Below, in pieces: positions 1-7,437 of a stretch of DNA of 64,000 nucleotides. The DNA is from Candidatus Melainabacteria bacterium MEL.A1. Its GTDB lineage: Bacteria > Cyanobacteriota > Vampirovibrionia > Gastranaerophilales > Gastranaerophilaceae. A model generated the notes under the pieces. It did not search any database, was not told the origin of the DNA, and saw only the letters and a list, made by a program, of their open reading frames with translations. Each line of letters begins with the position of its first letter. Within the stretch, counting starts at the first letter, position 1. Location of the stretch: contig CP017245.1 of assembly GCA_001765415.1 (NCBI GenBank), positions 1,550,001-1,614,000 on the forward strand, read 5' to 3'. A program made the position numbers and the translations under genes.

Positions 1-1802
1 AAGCAAAGCAAGTAACACAAGTTGTAGTAAATAGAGCTATGACAATTAGCGAATTGTCTGAAAAAATTCAACATACTCCAGCTGAAATTATTAAATTCTT
101 GATGTTGAACGGTATTATGGCAACAGTAAACCAACTTATTGATGTTGATGTAATTAAAAAGATTTGTGCAGAATATGAGTTGGAAGTTCTTGATGAAGAC
201 TTAGATGCTTACATGGAAGAAGAACTTGAAAAAGAAGAAAAAGAAAAGAAATTAACAGAAGTTGATAAAAAATTATTGAAAAAACGTGCGCCTGTTGTAA
301 GTATTATGGGACACGTTGATCACGGTAAAACTACTTTGTTAGACAGTATTCGTGCATCAAAACATAAAATCGTAGCATCAGAAGTTGGCGGCATTACTCA
401 GTCTATTGGTGCTTATACAGTATATTTGGATAACAACAAAGATAAGAAAATAGTATTTGTTGATACACCGGGTCACGAGGCTTTCACAGAAATGAGAGCT
501 AGAGGTGCAAAAGCTACAGATATTGCAATTTTGGTTGTAGCTGCAGATGATGGTATTATGCCTCAAACAATTGAAGCTATTAACCACGCAAAAGCAGCAG
601 ATGTTCCAATTATTGTAGCAGTAAACAAAATAGATAAACCGGGTGCAAACCCTGACAGAGTTTTGCAACAGTTAACAGAACACGGTCTTGTTCCTGAAGA
701 ATGGGGCGGAGATACAATTACTGTAAAAGTTTCAGCTTTGCAAGGTACAGGTATTGATGAACTGTTGGAATACATTTTGTTGGTAGCTGATGTTCAAGAT
801 TTGAAAGCTAATCCTAAAGCTGAGGCATCAGGTGTTGTAATTGAAGCAAACCTTGATAAAGGTAAAGGTGCGGTGGCTACATTATTAGTTCAAAATGGAA
901 CTTTGCGTGTAGGTAATTGTATTGTTGTTGGTACTGCTTGCGGTCGTGTTAGAGCGTTGCTTTCTGACTCAGGCGAAAGAATACAAAAAGCTGAACCTTC
1001 TACACCGGTAGAAATTTTAGGTTTGTCAGAAGTTCCTCAAGCTGGGGACTATTTTGAAGTTGTTAAAAACGAAAAAGAAATGAAAACAATAGTTCAAGAA
1101 CGTAAAGAAAAAGAACGTGATAAACGTCTTGATGCAATGTTGCCGGCTCATGTTCGTCATGAAGCGGTTGCAGGAGAAGAAGATATTCCGCAATTGAACT
1201 TAATTATTAAAGCTAACACAAACGGTTCTGCGGAGGCTGTATCTCAAGCTATTGCTCAATTAGAATCAAATGAAATCAAAACAAAAATTATTCATGTTGG
1301 TGTTGGCGATATTTCTGAAGCTGACGTTATGTTGGCATCAGCCTCAAATGCTTTGATTTTAGGCTTTACAGTAAAAGAAGATGCGAATGCTCTTGCGGCA
1401 GCTGAAAAAGAAGGCGTAACAATCAAGAAATATGATATTATTTATCAAATTCTTGAAGATATTGAAAAGACAATGTTGTCATTGCTGGAACCTGAAGTTA
1501 AAGAAGTTGAACTTGGTAAAGCTGAAGTTCGTCAAGTGTTTACGATTGGTAAAACAACAAGAATTGCCGGTTGTTATGTAACAGAAGGAAAGATTGTCAG
1601 AAGTAAAGATGCAGTACTTTATCGTGATGGAAAAGAAATCTTCCGTGGTGCAATTGATCAGTTGAAACGTTTCAAAGATGATGTAAAAGAAGTTGCTCAA
1701 GGTTTTGAATGTGGTATTTCTTTTGCTAAGTGGAATGACATTGAAGAAGGCGACATCATAGAAGTTTCTACAAAAGAAGAAGTTGAACGTCAGAGTTTGT
1801 AG
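1..1802 (+). CDS. infB: Translation initiation factor IF-2 (5' end outside window)
   Basis: GTPase that places initiator tRNA on the 30S subunit and promotes subunit joining. The frame is open to the left edge (AKQVTQVVVNRA precedes the first Met at 39), and the text around that Met matches the IF-2 N-terminal domain, so the real start lies upstream. Numbering from Met 39: G1 motif GHVDHGKT at 91-98, then DTPGHEAF, NKID, and the C-terminal beta-barrel domains. In most bacteria infB is followed by rbfA and truB. Here they follow after about 1.5 kb that holds a prepilin/HTH pair and a small peptide gene. A GTCAGC/GCTGAC hairpin lies just after the stop (about 1827-1848) but has no T-run. Confidence 0.97.
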   Translation, partial: AKQVTQVVVNRAMTISELSEKIQHTPAEIIKFLMLNGIMATVNQLIDVDVIKKICAEYELEVLDEDLDAYMEEELEKEEKEKKLTEVDKKLLKKRAPVVSIMGHVDHGKTTLLDSIRASKHKIVASEVGGITQSIGAYTVYLDNNKDKKIVFVDTPGHEAFTEMRARGAKATDIAILVVAADDGIMPQTIEAINHAKAADVPIIVAVNKIDKPGANPDRVLQQLTEHGLVPEEWGGDTITVKVSALQGTGIDELLEYILLVADVQDLKANPKAEASGVVIEANLDKGKGAVATLLVQNGTLRVGNCIVVGTACGRVRALLSDSGERIQKAEPSTPVEILGLSEVPQAGDYFEVVKNEKEMKTIVQERKEKERDKRLDAMLPAHVRHEAVAGEEDIPQLNLIIKANTNGSAEAVSQAIAQLESNEIKTKIIHVGVGDISEADVMLASASNALILGFTVKEDANALAAAEKEGVTIKKYDIIYQILEDIEKTMLSLLEPEVKEVELGKAEVRQVFTIGKTTRIAGCYVTEGKIVRSKDAVLYRDGKEIFRGAIDQLKRFKDDVKEVAQGFECGISFAKWNDIEEGDIIEVSTKEEVERQSL

Positions 1803-1881
1803 TATTTTAAAATAAGCCAATATTGTCAGCATGAGTTATAGCTGACGTAAATGTTTCTGTACAAATATCATACATTAATGG

Positions 1882-2613
1882 CTAAAGTTTTTTAAAATAA
1901 TTATTATCAGTTATTGCATAATATGCGCAAGTAAAACCATTCTCATTGTGAGTTGATGTTTTTGAACACCGAGCTTCACGGTTATCTCTGAGCCATGTGC
2001 CATCAGCTCCTTGTGGAAGAACTTTTCCATCTTTTGTTATTTGAAACATAAATAAATCATAGCCCATTTTATTTGGTCGTTTCTTGTATCCGTTGACATC
2101 AATAGTAACCAAATATGCGCCAATTGATTCTGACTGTGCGCCTTGTTCTATAAAAAATGTTGTACCATCATTTGCAATAAAACCTCCATCATCCATATAC
2201 GATCGACTTAAAGATTTACCTGTATAAGATTTATAATGAGAAAAAGTACCATCTATTTCGTTAATGACACATCCTGTGTTATTATTTATTGCACCACAAT
2301 TTTGAGCCGCTTTATATTTTGCTGCAAGTTCTGTTTTGAAATTAGACCTATAACTCTCATATTCAAACGGTAAATCATCTTCCCTTTGTATATCAAGAAT
2401 TGCTTGTGATAAAGTTGAATACTGCTTTTTTAAAGCTGTTTCGAGTTCTTTATGATGGACATTGTTTATGACCGTAGGTAGTGTCATTGCTGCAACAACT
2501 CCGATTATACCTAATGTTATCAATACTTCTGCCAATGTGAATGCTATTTTATGAGAATTGTCCCAATTGACTACGTGCGTAGCACCTTCCGCTAATGTAA
2601 AAGCTTTTTTCAT
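1882..2613 (-). CDS. Prepilin-like protein with duplicated AFTLAE motif
   Basis: 243-residue type IV pilin-like (pseudopilin-type) protein, expected to be processed by prepilin peptidase and held in the inner membrane by its N-terminal helix. The mature-type N-terminus AFTLAEVLITLGIIGVVAA is preceded by a second AFTLAE at residues 4-9, the two separated by GATHVVNWDNSHKI. The -1 residue is Ala rather than the usual Gly. The C-terminal half has the family signature DVNGYKKRPNKMGYDLF, then a CSKTST and YYAITDxNYFKK tail shared with prepilin A (6658-7400). RBS AAGGAG precedes the start. The gene is divergent from an HTH gene at 2720 and lies between infB and rbfA. Function beyond pilin-like assembly is unknown. 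Confidence 0.85.
   Translation of the reverse strand: MKKAFTLAEGATHVVNWDNSHKIAFTLAEVLITLGIIGVVAAMTLPTVINNVHHKELETALKKQYSTLSQAILDIQREDDLPFEYESYRSNFKTELAAKYKAAQNCGAINNNTGCVINEIDGTFSHYKSYTGKSLSRSYMDDGGFIANDGTTFFIEQGAQSESIGAYLVTIDVNGYKKRPNKMGYDLFMFQITKDGKVLPQGADGTWLRDNREARCSKTSTHNENGFTCAYYAITDNNYFKKL
2543..2589 (-). repeat. GATHV box, copy 1 (47 bp, in frame)
   Basis: Reading on the minus strand, 47 bp from GAAGGTGCTACGCACGTAG to AAAATAGC lie between two copies of the AFTLAE coding sequence. 42 of 47 bases match the box at 39708-39754 in an otherwise dissimilar prepilin. The flanking AFTLAE codons differ more. The box contains the near-palindrome GCTACG-CA-CGTAGT. Confidence 0.75.
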
Positions 2614-2642
2614 ACTATCTCCTTGATTAATATAAGATGAAC

Positions 2643-2669
2643 ATTATTCAACAATGTGAATAATATTCA
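2643..2669. promoter_or_regulatory. Candidate operator between divergent prepilin and HTH genes
   Basis: Two overlapping inverted repeats lie in the 106-bp divergent intergenic region: ATTATTCA (2643-2650) with TGAATAAT (2657-2664), and TGAATA-A-TATTCA (2657-2669). Their place between the two start codons fits an operator for the HTH protein. That is inference, and no binding data are visible. Confidence 0.5.
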
Positions 2670-2707
2670 TAAATATACAATATTTTTCATAATTAGTCAA
2701 TGCAATT

Positions 2708-2713
2708 TATAAT
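2708..2713 (+). promoter_or_regulatory. -10 box, probably leaderless start
   Basis: TATAAT ends 6 nt before the ATG at 2720 and no Shine-Dalgarno sequence is present, so the transcript probably begins at or next to the start codon. No good -35 is visible, which could mean regulator-dependent transcription. Confidence 0.5.
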
Positions 2714-2719
2714 TGTTAT

Positions 2720-2944
2720 ATGAATATTAAAGATGAAGTTAAAATAATGTTATTTTCAAAAGGGATGACACTTACAGAATTAGCATTGAAAATGACAGAG
2801 ATAAGCGGGAAAAACTATTCTCAAAGTTTGCTTTCGCATAAATTATCAGATGAATCTTTACGTTATTCAGAAATGAAATTGATATGTAAAATATTGGGCT
2901 ACAGGATATATATTGATTTTGATGAAATCCGTTTGGGGCGGTAA
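2720..2944 (+). CDS. Small helix-turn-helix regulator paired with prepilin
   Basis: 74 residues. An all-helical HTH core, MTLTELALKM...SLLSHKLSDESLRYSEMKLICKILG in outline, lies at about residues 16-60. It is clearly related to the 68-residue protein at 52050-52256 (shared pattern MTxTELxxxM...KL...YSE(M/V)K). No effector domain. Transcribed divergently from the prepilin at 1882-2613, with inverted repeats between them, so the simplest role is a local regulator of that prepilin and of itself. No ribosome-binding site precedes the ATG, and a TATAAT 6 nt upstream suggests leaderless expression. Family assignment to a Cro/XRE-like fold is inference. Confidence 0.7.
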   Translation: MNIKDEVKIMLFSKGMTLTELALKMTEISGKNYSQSLLSHKLSDESLRYSEMKLICKILGYRIYIDFDEIRLGR

Positions 2945-3079
2945 TTTGATTTTTTATTATTTGTAGTATTATTAATATATTGAACTTTATACATAAAATA
3001 ATAGAGAGTACACTGTTTGCTCATCCCTCTTAGAACAACAAAATTTAGTGGTATTTTGCTAAGAAAGGGGGTGATGTTT

Positions 3080-3163
3080 ATGAAGCATGATAAATTGTTA
3101 CTAATAATAAAAGTAGTAACAGTACTATTGTTACTACTTTTAAGTTCTTTATCTGCATTATAG
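3080..3163 (+). CDS. Small hydrophobic peptide, type I toxin-like
   Basis: 27-residue peptide: charged start MKHDK followed by one continuous hydrophobic segment rich in Leu, Ile and Val (residues 6-27), which would span a membrane. A very strong ribosome site (AAAGGGGGTG) precedes it, with a second in-frame ATG at 3074. The gene is immediately followed by a strong hairpin terminator at 3161-3217. A short, well-translated membrane peptide ahead of a strong terminator in an otherwise empty gap resembles type I toxin genes. On the minus strand a TATAAT (complement at 3157-3162) with TTGTTC 15 bp away could drive an antisense RNA into the ORF. No sequence family is recognised. The toxin role is inference. 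Confidence 0.5.
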   Translation: MKHDKLLLIIKVVTVLLLLLLSSLSAL

Positions 3164-3217
3164 AGACAGTGGTCTGAGAACAACGTGCCTGTTGTTCTCA
3201 GGCTCTCTATATTTTTA
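3161..3217 (+). terminator. Strong intrinsic terminator
   Basis: Perfect 11-bp arms CTGAGAACAAC (3174-3184) and GTTGTTCTCAG (3191-3201), with an outer TAGAGA/TCTCTA pair and a T-rich tail. It ends the small peptide transcript and separates it from rbfA. Confidence 0.75.
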
Positions 3218-3272
3218 TTATTTACTATCACCCTATTTTTGTCAAGTGCCTATGTTATGATTTTTTATTTTA

Positions 3273-3281
3273 TGTTATAAT
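3273..3281 (+). promoter_or_regulatory. Extended -10 promoter of rbfA-truB
   Basis: TGTTATAAT (extended -10 TG-N-TATAAT) lies about 25 nt before the rbfA start. No convincing -35 at standard distance. It would let rbfA-truB be transcribed apart from infB. Confidence 0.55.
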
Positions 3282-3305
3282 TTTTTTATCACTAAGGAGA
3301 AAATT

Positions 3306-3650
3306 ATGACTTTAAGAAATGAACGTGTTAGAAAAGAATTAATGAGAGATATTTCTGATATTTTGAGAAAAGAAATCAGAGGTTTGGCAGGTGTTGTGTC
3401 TGTTTTAGATGTTGAAGTTTCGCATGATAATTCATTTGCTAAAGTTATTTATAGTGTTTTGGGAAATCCTGAACAAATTGAAAAAACTAAAGAAATTATT
3501 GAAAAAAGTACTCCTAAAATTAGGTATGAAGTTGGCAAGCGTATTAGATTGAGATTAACGCCTGAATTGAAGTTTGTTTATACTGATTCGTTGGAAAAAG
3601 GCTCAAGAGTTAGTGAATTGATTGATAAGATTTCTCGTGGAGAATTGTAA
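3306..3650 (+). CDS. rbfA: 30S ribosome-binding factor A
   Basis: 114 residues, normal length for RbfA, a KH-fold factor needed for 16S rRNA 5' maturation and cold adaptation. It starts with the family pattern RVRKELMRDISDILRKEI and contains LTPELKFVYTDSLEKGSRV near the C-terminus. RBS AAGGAG precedes ATG 3306. Its TAA overlaps the truB ATG (TAATG), showing translational coupling. Confidence 0.95.
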   Translation: MTLRNERVRKELMRDISDILRKEIRGLAGVVSVLDVEVSHDNSFAKVIYSVLGNPEQIEKTKEIIEKSTPKIRYEVGKRIRLRLTPELKFVYTDSLEKGSRVSELIDKISRGEL

Positions 3651-4525
3651 TGTCAGGAAACCCTGATAATAAAAGTTTATTTGGTTTTTTGAATATCTAT
3701 AAACCTGTAGGAATGACATCTCATGATGTTGTTTCTGTTTTGCGTCGAGTTACAAAGATTAAGCAAATTGGGCATACTGGCACTCTTGATCCTTTTGCAG
3801 AAGGAGTTTTGCCGATTTGTATTGGAAAGGCTACTCGTTTGATTGAGTATTTGCAAGATGACAAGGAATACCTTGCTACAGTTCAGTTTGGTGCTGCAAC
3901 AAATACATTTGATCTTGACGGAGAAAAAGTTTTTACATCTGATAAAAAAGTTTCACGAGATGATATTAAAGAAGGTTTGAAAAGTTTTGAAGGCGAAATT
4001 TTGCAGCTTCCACCGATTTTTTCTGCAATAAAGGTAAAGGGAAAAAAATTATACGAATATGCAAGAAAAGGTGAAGAAGTTGAAATTCAACCTCGAAAAG
4101 TTGTTATTAAAAACATTGAATTGAAAAATTTTGATGAAGAATTACAACAGGCACAAATTCTGCTAAAATGCTCAAAAGGAACTTATATCAGGTCTATTGC
4201 GAATGATTTAGGAAAAAATTTGGGTTGTGGTGGGTATTTGATAAAACTTATTCGAACACAAGTCGGAAAATTCAGAGTCGAAAACAGTGTTCAACTTGAT
4301 GGAATTGATGTTGAAAGTAATTTGATAAATCCGCTTGATATCTTGAATTTACCTAAAATCGCAGTTGATAACGATGATTTGGCTAGAATAAAAAATGGTA
4401 TGCCAATTTATAAAACTTGTGATAAAATTGGCAATTTTGTAAGTTTGATATATAATGATGTCGAAATCTGTGCAGTTGGAATTGCAGATGGAGAGAAAAT
4501 TAAATTAAAGAAAGTGTTTATATAA
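3650..4525 (+). CDS. truB: tRNA pseudouridine(55) synthase
   Basis: 291 residues. Converts U55 of the T-loop of tRNAs to pseudouridine. The catalytic motif GHTGTLDPFAEGVLPICIG carries the essential Asp at about residue 46, and KGTYIRSIANDLG is the second family motif. Start ATG overlaps the rbfA stop. Its own stop overlaps the ATG of the next gene (4525), so the run 3306-5996 looks like one operon. Confidence 0.96.
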   Translation: MSGNPDNKSLFGFLNIYKPVGMTSHDVVSVLRRVTKIKQIGHTGTLDPFAEGVLPICIGKATRLIEYLQDDKEYLATVQFGAATNTFDLDGEKVFTSDKKVSRDDIKEGLKSFEGEILQLPPIFSAIKVKGKKLYEYARKGEEVEIQPRKVVIKNIELKNFDEELQQAQILLKCSKGTYIRSIANDLGKNLGCGGYLIKLIRTQVGKFRVENSVQLDGIDVESNLINPLDILNLPKIAVDNDDLARIKNGMPIYKTCDKIGNFVSLIYNDVEICAVGIADGEKIKLKKVFI

Positions 4526-5385
4526 TGAAAAAGATAATTTTAAGCTTTGTTTTATTGCTTGCAGTACAAGGAGTTCAGGCTCAGGATTGCTCAACTCTAA
4601 AATGTCCTGCTCCTTATGATTTGACTTCAGGATTTTCAAGGGGAATGAGTACTGTTACAGGGCAAAAATTCTTGTCTGAAAAAATTGGAGAAAAACTTGT
4701 TAAAAAGGCGATTAAAAAAAATATAACAAGCGGTGACATCAAAGTTAATTTAGATGCGTATAGTGTTCGAGATTTGAAAGCCGGTCGTTTTAAATCTCTT
4801 GAAATCGATGGTAAAAATGTTGATATTCAGGGTGTTTACATTTCATCGTTTAATGCAAAAACTTTATGTAATTTCAACTATATTGCAAATGATAAAAGAG
4901 GTAATTATATTGTAAAAGAAGATATTCCGGCATCTTTTAACGCAACTATTACGGAAGAAGATTTGAACAAAACAATGCTTTCATCTGATTACAAGCGAAT
5001 GATTGATGATATCAACAGTATTGGTGGAAATTTGAATATTTTTCAAATAACTTCTACAAATATAAAACTAAAAAACGACAAAATGTATTATGTATTGAAA
5101 TATTCAATGCCTTTTGTAAGAAAGACAAAGGAACTTGTTATAACTGCTAATTTGAAAGTTGAAAATGGTCAAATTGAACTTGCAAATACTAGTTTCTTGA
5201 ATAATAGTATGGCATTGGATGTGGACAAGTTGTCAAAATTAATAAATTATATTAATCCGCTTGATTTTTCAGCAAAGATATTAGAAAATAAAGATGCAAA
5301 ATTTAATATTGAAACTGTAAATATTTCTAATGGAAAAATTACAATTGACGGTAATATGACAATTTTAAAAGATAAGGAACAATAA
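4525..5385 (+). CDS. Secreted LmeA-like (DUF2993) protein
   Basis: 286 residues with a clear signal peptide (MKKIILSFVLLLAVQGVQA, cleavage before QDC). The mature part has the alternating beta pattern and the central sentence VNLDAYSVRDLKAGRFKSLEIDGKNV seen in the LmeA/DUF2993 phospholipid-binding family. It probably acts at the periplasmic face of a membrane. No catalytic residues are evident. It is coupled to truB by a TAATG overlap and followed 2 nt later by the GerMN protein. Family placement is from sequence pattern only. Confidence 0.65.
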   Translation: MKKIILSFVLLLAVQGVQAQDCSTLKCPAPYDLTSGFSRGMSTVTGQKFLSEKIGEKLVKKAIKKNITSGDIKVNLDAYSVRDLKAGRFKSLEIDGKNVDIQGVYISSFNAKTLCNFNYIANDKRGNYIVKEDIPASFNATITEEDLNKTMLSSDYKRMIDDINSIGGNLNIFQITSTNIKLKNDKMYYVLKYSMPFVRKTKELVITANLKVENGQIELANTSFLNNSMALDVDKLSKLINYINPLDFSAKILENKDAKFNIETVNISNGKITIDGNMTILKDKEQ

Positions 5386-5387
5386 AA

Positions 5388-5996
5388 ATGCGTAAAAATG
5401 AACGAGTTTTTTTAGGCGTAACAGCAGTATTAATGGTTGTTGTATGTTGTGTATTAGGCTTGAGAATGCTTTATCACAACGATGAAAATGTTTCAGGCCC
5501 TCTTACTCCCGTGCCGGAAACTCAAATTCCGCAAGAGGAAGAACAAAAGCCGATTGCAAAACCAGTAGAAAAAGTTTATGTAAACGTGTTTTTTATTGGA
5601 CAAGATGGTACAAAACAGGAAATTTACAGAGCTGTAAATCGTCAGTATGACAAGGATGTGGACGGTTCAAAGATTAAATTTGCAATAAATGCTTTGGTTT
5701 CAGGACCAACTGCTTATGAAAAATCTAAAGGTGTTTACTCTGAAATTCCTACAGGTACAAGGGTTATTTCTATTTCAGAAACATCTGATAAAGTTGTAAT
5801 CAACTTAAATTCAGCATTTGAAAACGGTGGTGGAACAGATAGTTTATATAAAAGACTTTATCAATTGATTAAGACCGCAAAACGCAATACAAGCAAGCCG
5901 GTATATTTGTATATTGAAGGTCAAAAGGCTGAAGTTATCGGTGGTGAAGGTATTATGATTACTCAACCGTTGAACGAAAACTCTTTGGATGGTTAG
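5388..5996 (+). CDS. Membrane-anchored GerMN-domain protein
   Basis: 202 residues: an N-terminal membrane anchor (about residues 8-28), a Pro/Glu-rich linker (40-65), then a GerMN domain (about 68-190) with the typical VNVFFIG, ALVSGPTAYEKSKGVYSEIPTGTRV and VVINLNSAFENGGG blocks. GerMN domains occur in sporulation and cell-wall proteins and in many non-sporulating bacteria, probably binding envelope components. This gene should not be read as evidence of sporulation. Confidence 0.8.
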   Translation: MRKNERVFLGVTAVLMVVVCCVLGLRMLYHNDENVSGPLTPVPETQIPQEEEQKPIAKPVEKVYVNVFFIGQDGTKQEIYRAVNRQYDKDVDGSKIKFAINALVSGPTAYEKSKGVYSEIPTGTRVISISETSDKVVINLNSAFENGGGTDSLYKRLYQLIKTAKRNTSKPVYLYIEGQKAEVIGGEGIMITQPLNENSLDG

Positions 5997-5999
5997 TCG

Positions 6000-6269
6000 A
6001 TGGCTGAAAAGGATTTGGATTATTATCTTAATTTAGATTGGACTTTGATTGAAGGTGAGGATTTGGATTTTGATGGAAATCCATATCATTTTGTTGAGAT
6101 TAAAGAAATTCCAAGTTTTCTATTTTGCGCAAAGACTGCCGAGAAGGCAAGAGAAAATTATAAAAAGCAGTTAAAATGGACTTTGCAGGTAATGATGGAA
6201 AGTGGGGAACATATTATTGAGCCTGGAGAAGATGATGATGAACCTGACTGGGAAAGCTTGTGTCCATAG
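6000..6269 (+). CDS. HicB-like orphan protein
   Basis: 89 residues. The central part, YHFVEIKEIPSFLFCAK followed by TAEKARENYKKQLKW and a GEHIIEP tail, follows the beta-beta-alpha pattern of the HicB-type partial RNase H fold (compare the typical Y-x-(A/V)-x-I-P-x-L-P-G...A..N....I). The tail is very acidic. No HicA-like toxin lies next to it and there is no DNA-binding tail, so it is an orphan HicB-like domain. It starts 3 nt after the GerMN gene stop, so it is probably in that operon. Confidence 0.55.
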   Translation: MAEKDLDYYLNLDWTLIEGEDLDFDGNPYHFVEIKEIPSFLFCAKTAEKARENYKKQLKWTLQVMMESGEHIIEPGEDDDEPDWESLCP

Positions 6270-6592
6270 ATGAGATGTTTAGATGCGAAGTCTGTTTTTA
6301 TTAGTGAAAAGTGAGAAGTGAAACGTAAAAAGACCATATCAAGGGAATTGTTTTCCTTCCTAATGAGACTCTGCCGAACAAAAGGTGACTAAATGTCACG
6401 TTTTGTGAGAGGTAATTTAGGTGGGTGCTATCCCGTAAGAGAAACATTTAACCTTCCTTGTAAAATAAAGTCCTCCCTAATGAGGGAGGATATAGGTGGG
6501 TGCTATTAGGGAAATTTATAATTACAAGCTTTCACCCATCTGCCTTTCAGGCATCTTCCCTATGACAAATAGGGAAGAATTTGGACAACTAC
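6270..6592. repeat. Intergenic repeat block upstream of prepilin A
   Basis: No gene seen. It holds a fragment of heptad-like sequence (GTGAAAAGTGAGAAGTGAAACG near 6305) and two copies of the GTGGGTGCTA repeat family. The first includes a perfect hairpin at 6378-6406 (ACAAAA-G-GTGAC, loop TAAAT, GTCAC-G-TTTTGT), which recurs at 50825-50853. The second is the pair CCTCCCTAATGAGGGAGG around 6472-6490. Confidence 0.7.
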
Positions 6593-6621
6593 TTGAAAAA
6601 CAATAAAAAATCTGTTAAAAT
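6593..6621 (+). promoter_or_regulatory. Shared poly-G prepilin promoter, copy A
   Basis: TTGAAA (6593-6598), 17-bp spacer, TAAAAT (6616-6621). The spacer end AAAAAATCTGT and both boxes are the same as upstream of prepilins B and C. Confidence 0.75.
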
Positions 6622-6657
6622 AATAATATATTTATGAAAGAAAGAGAGGAATTTAGT

Positions 6658-7400
6658 ATGAAATTCAAAGAAAACAAGCTCATCGGGGGGGGGGCAATAG
6701 TCTAAAACCCTCTCATAATCATGGCCTGCGCCTGTTTTTAGGGCGCCTAGCAGCCTTTACCTTAGCAGAAGTCCTAATCACTCTTGGTATCATCGGAGTT
6801 GTAGCAGCATTGACTATGCCAAGTGTAGTAAATAATGTTGAGGGAAAGCAATTACAAAGCGCACTTAAAAAAGGTTATTCCGAAATTTCTCAAGCATTTG
6901 AGTTGATGAAATCTGATATTGGTAGAGATATTTTGCCTGTAGATTATCCACCAGGAACTTTTGCTAAAGAGTATAAAGAGTATTTTGTAAAGACGTTATC
7001 ATCAAATTATAGTGGTTTAGTTTCAAAAGATTTGGATATTGTAGATTTTAATGGATTGAAAACCTATAAAACATATAATAAAAAAAATTCTCTCATCTCT
7101 AATTTTTTTGATGATGGACAGTTTGTTTTACCGGATGGAGCGTTGATTTTAATAAATGATTCTGGTCCAATGTTAATTTCTATTGATGTAAATGGAATGA
7201 ATAAAGGTCCAAATCTTTATGGTCGAGATTTATTTACTTTTGAAATCACGAATGAAGGGAAATTATTGCCAAGTGGAGCAGTAGGAACTTCATCAGTTTT
7301 TTTGTGTTCAAAAACATCTACTTCTAGTATGAATGGAGGTGGATGCACGTATTACGCAATCACAGATCCAAATTATTTTAAAAAACGATATTATAAATAA
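6658..7400 (+). CDS. Prepilin A, interrupted by a 10-G tract (phase-variable candidate)
   Basis: ATG at 6658 follows a GAGAGG ribosome site. Nine codons (MKFKENKLI) lead into ten consecutive G (6685-6694), after which the start frame stops at TAA within four codons. The downstream frame is open from the tract through AAFTLAEVLITLGIIGVVAALTMPSV to the stop at 7400. Adding one G (11) or removing two (8) joins them, giving a leader of about 28 residues before AFTLAE. No alternative start joins the prepilin frame between its upstream stop at 6654 and the G tract. The body has DVNGMNKGPNLYGRDLF and the CSKTST/YYAITDPNYFKK tail shared with the prepilin at 1882-2613. As written the gene is off. A hairpin terminator follows. 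Confidence 0.75.
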
Positions 7401-7404
7401 CGAT

Positions 7405-7437
7405 AAGTCGGCATTACTATGCCGACTTTAGTTTTTT
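7405..7437 (+). terminator. Terminator after prepilin A
   Basis: AAGTCGGCAT-TACT-ATGCCGACTT followed by AGTTTTTT. It sits between the convergent prepilin A and GntR-type genes. Confidence 0.75.

Noticed and set aside
5388..5996. Sporulation gene (GerM)
   Set aside because: GerMN domains are widespread in non-spore formers; nothing else sporulation-related is in the window.
6000..6269. HicAB toxin-antitoxin pair
   Set aside because: Only a HicB-like protein is present; no HicA-sized ORF with the dsRBD-like fold beside it.
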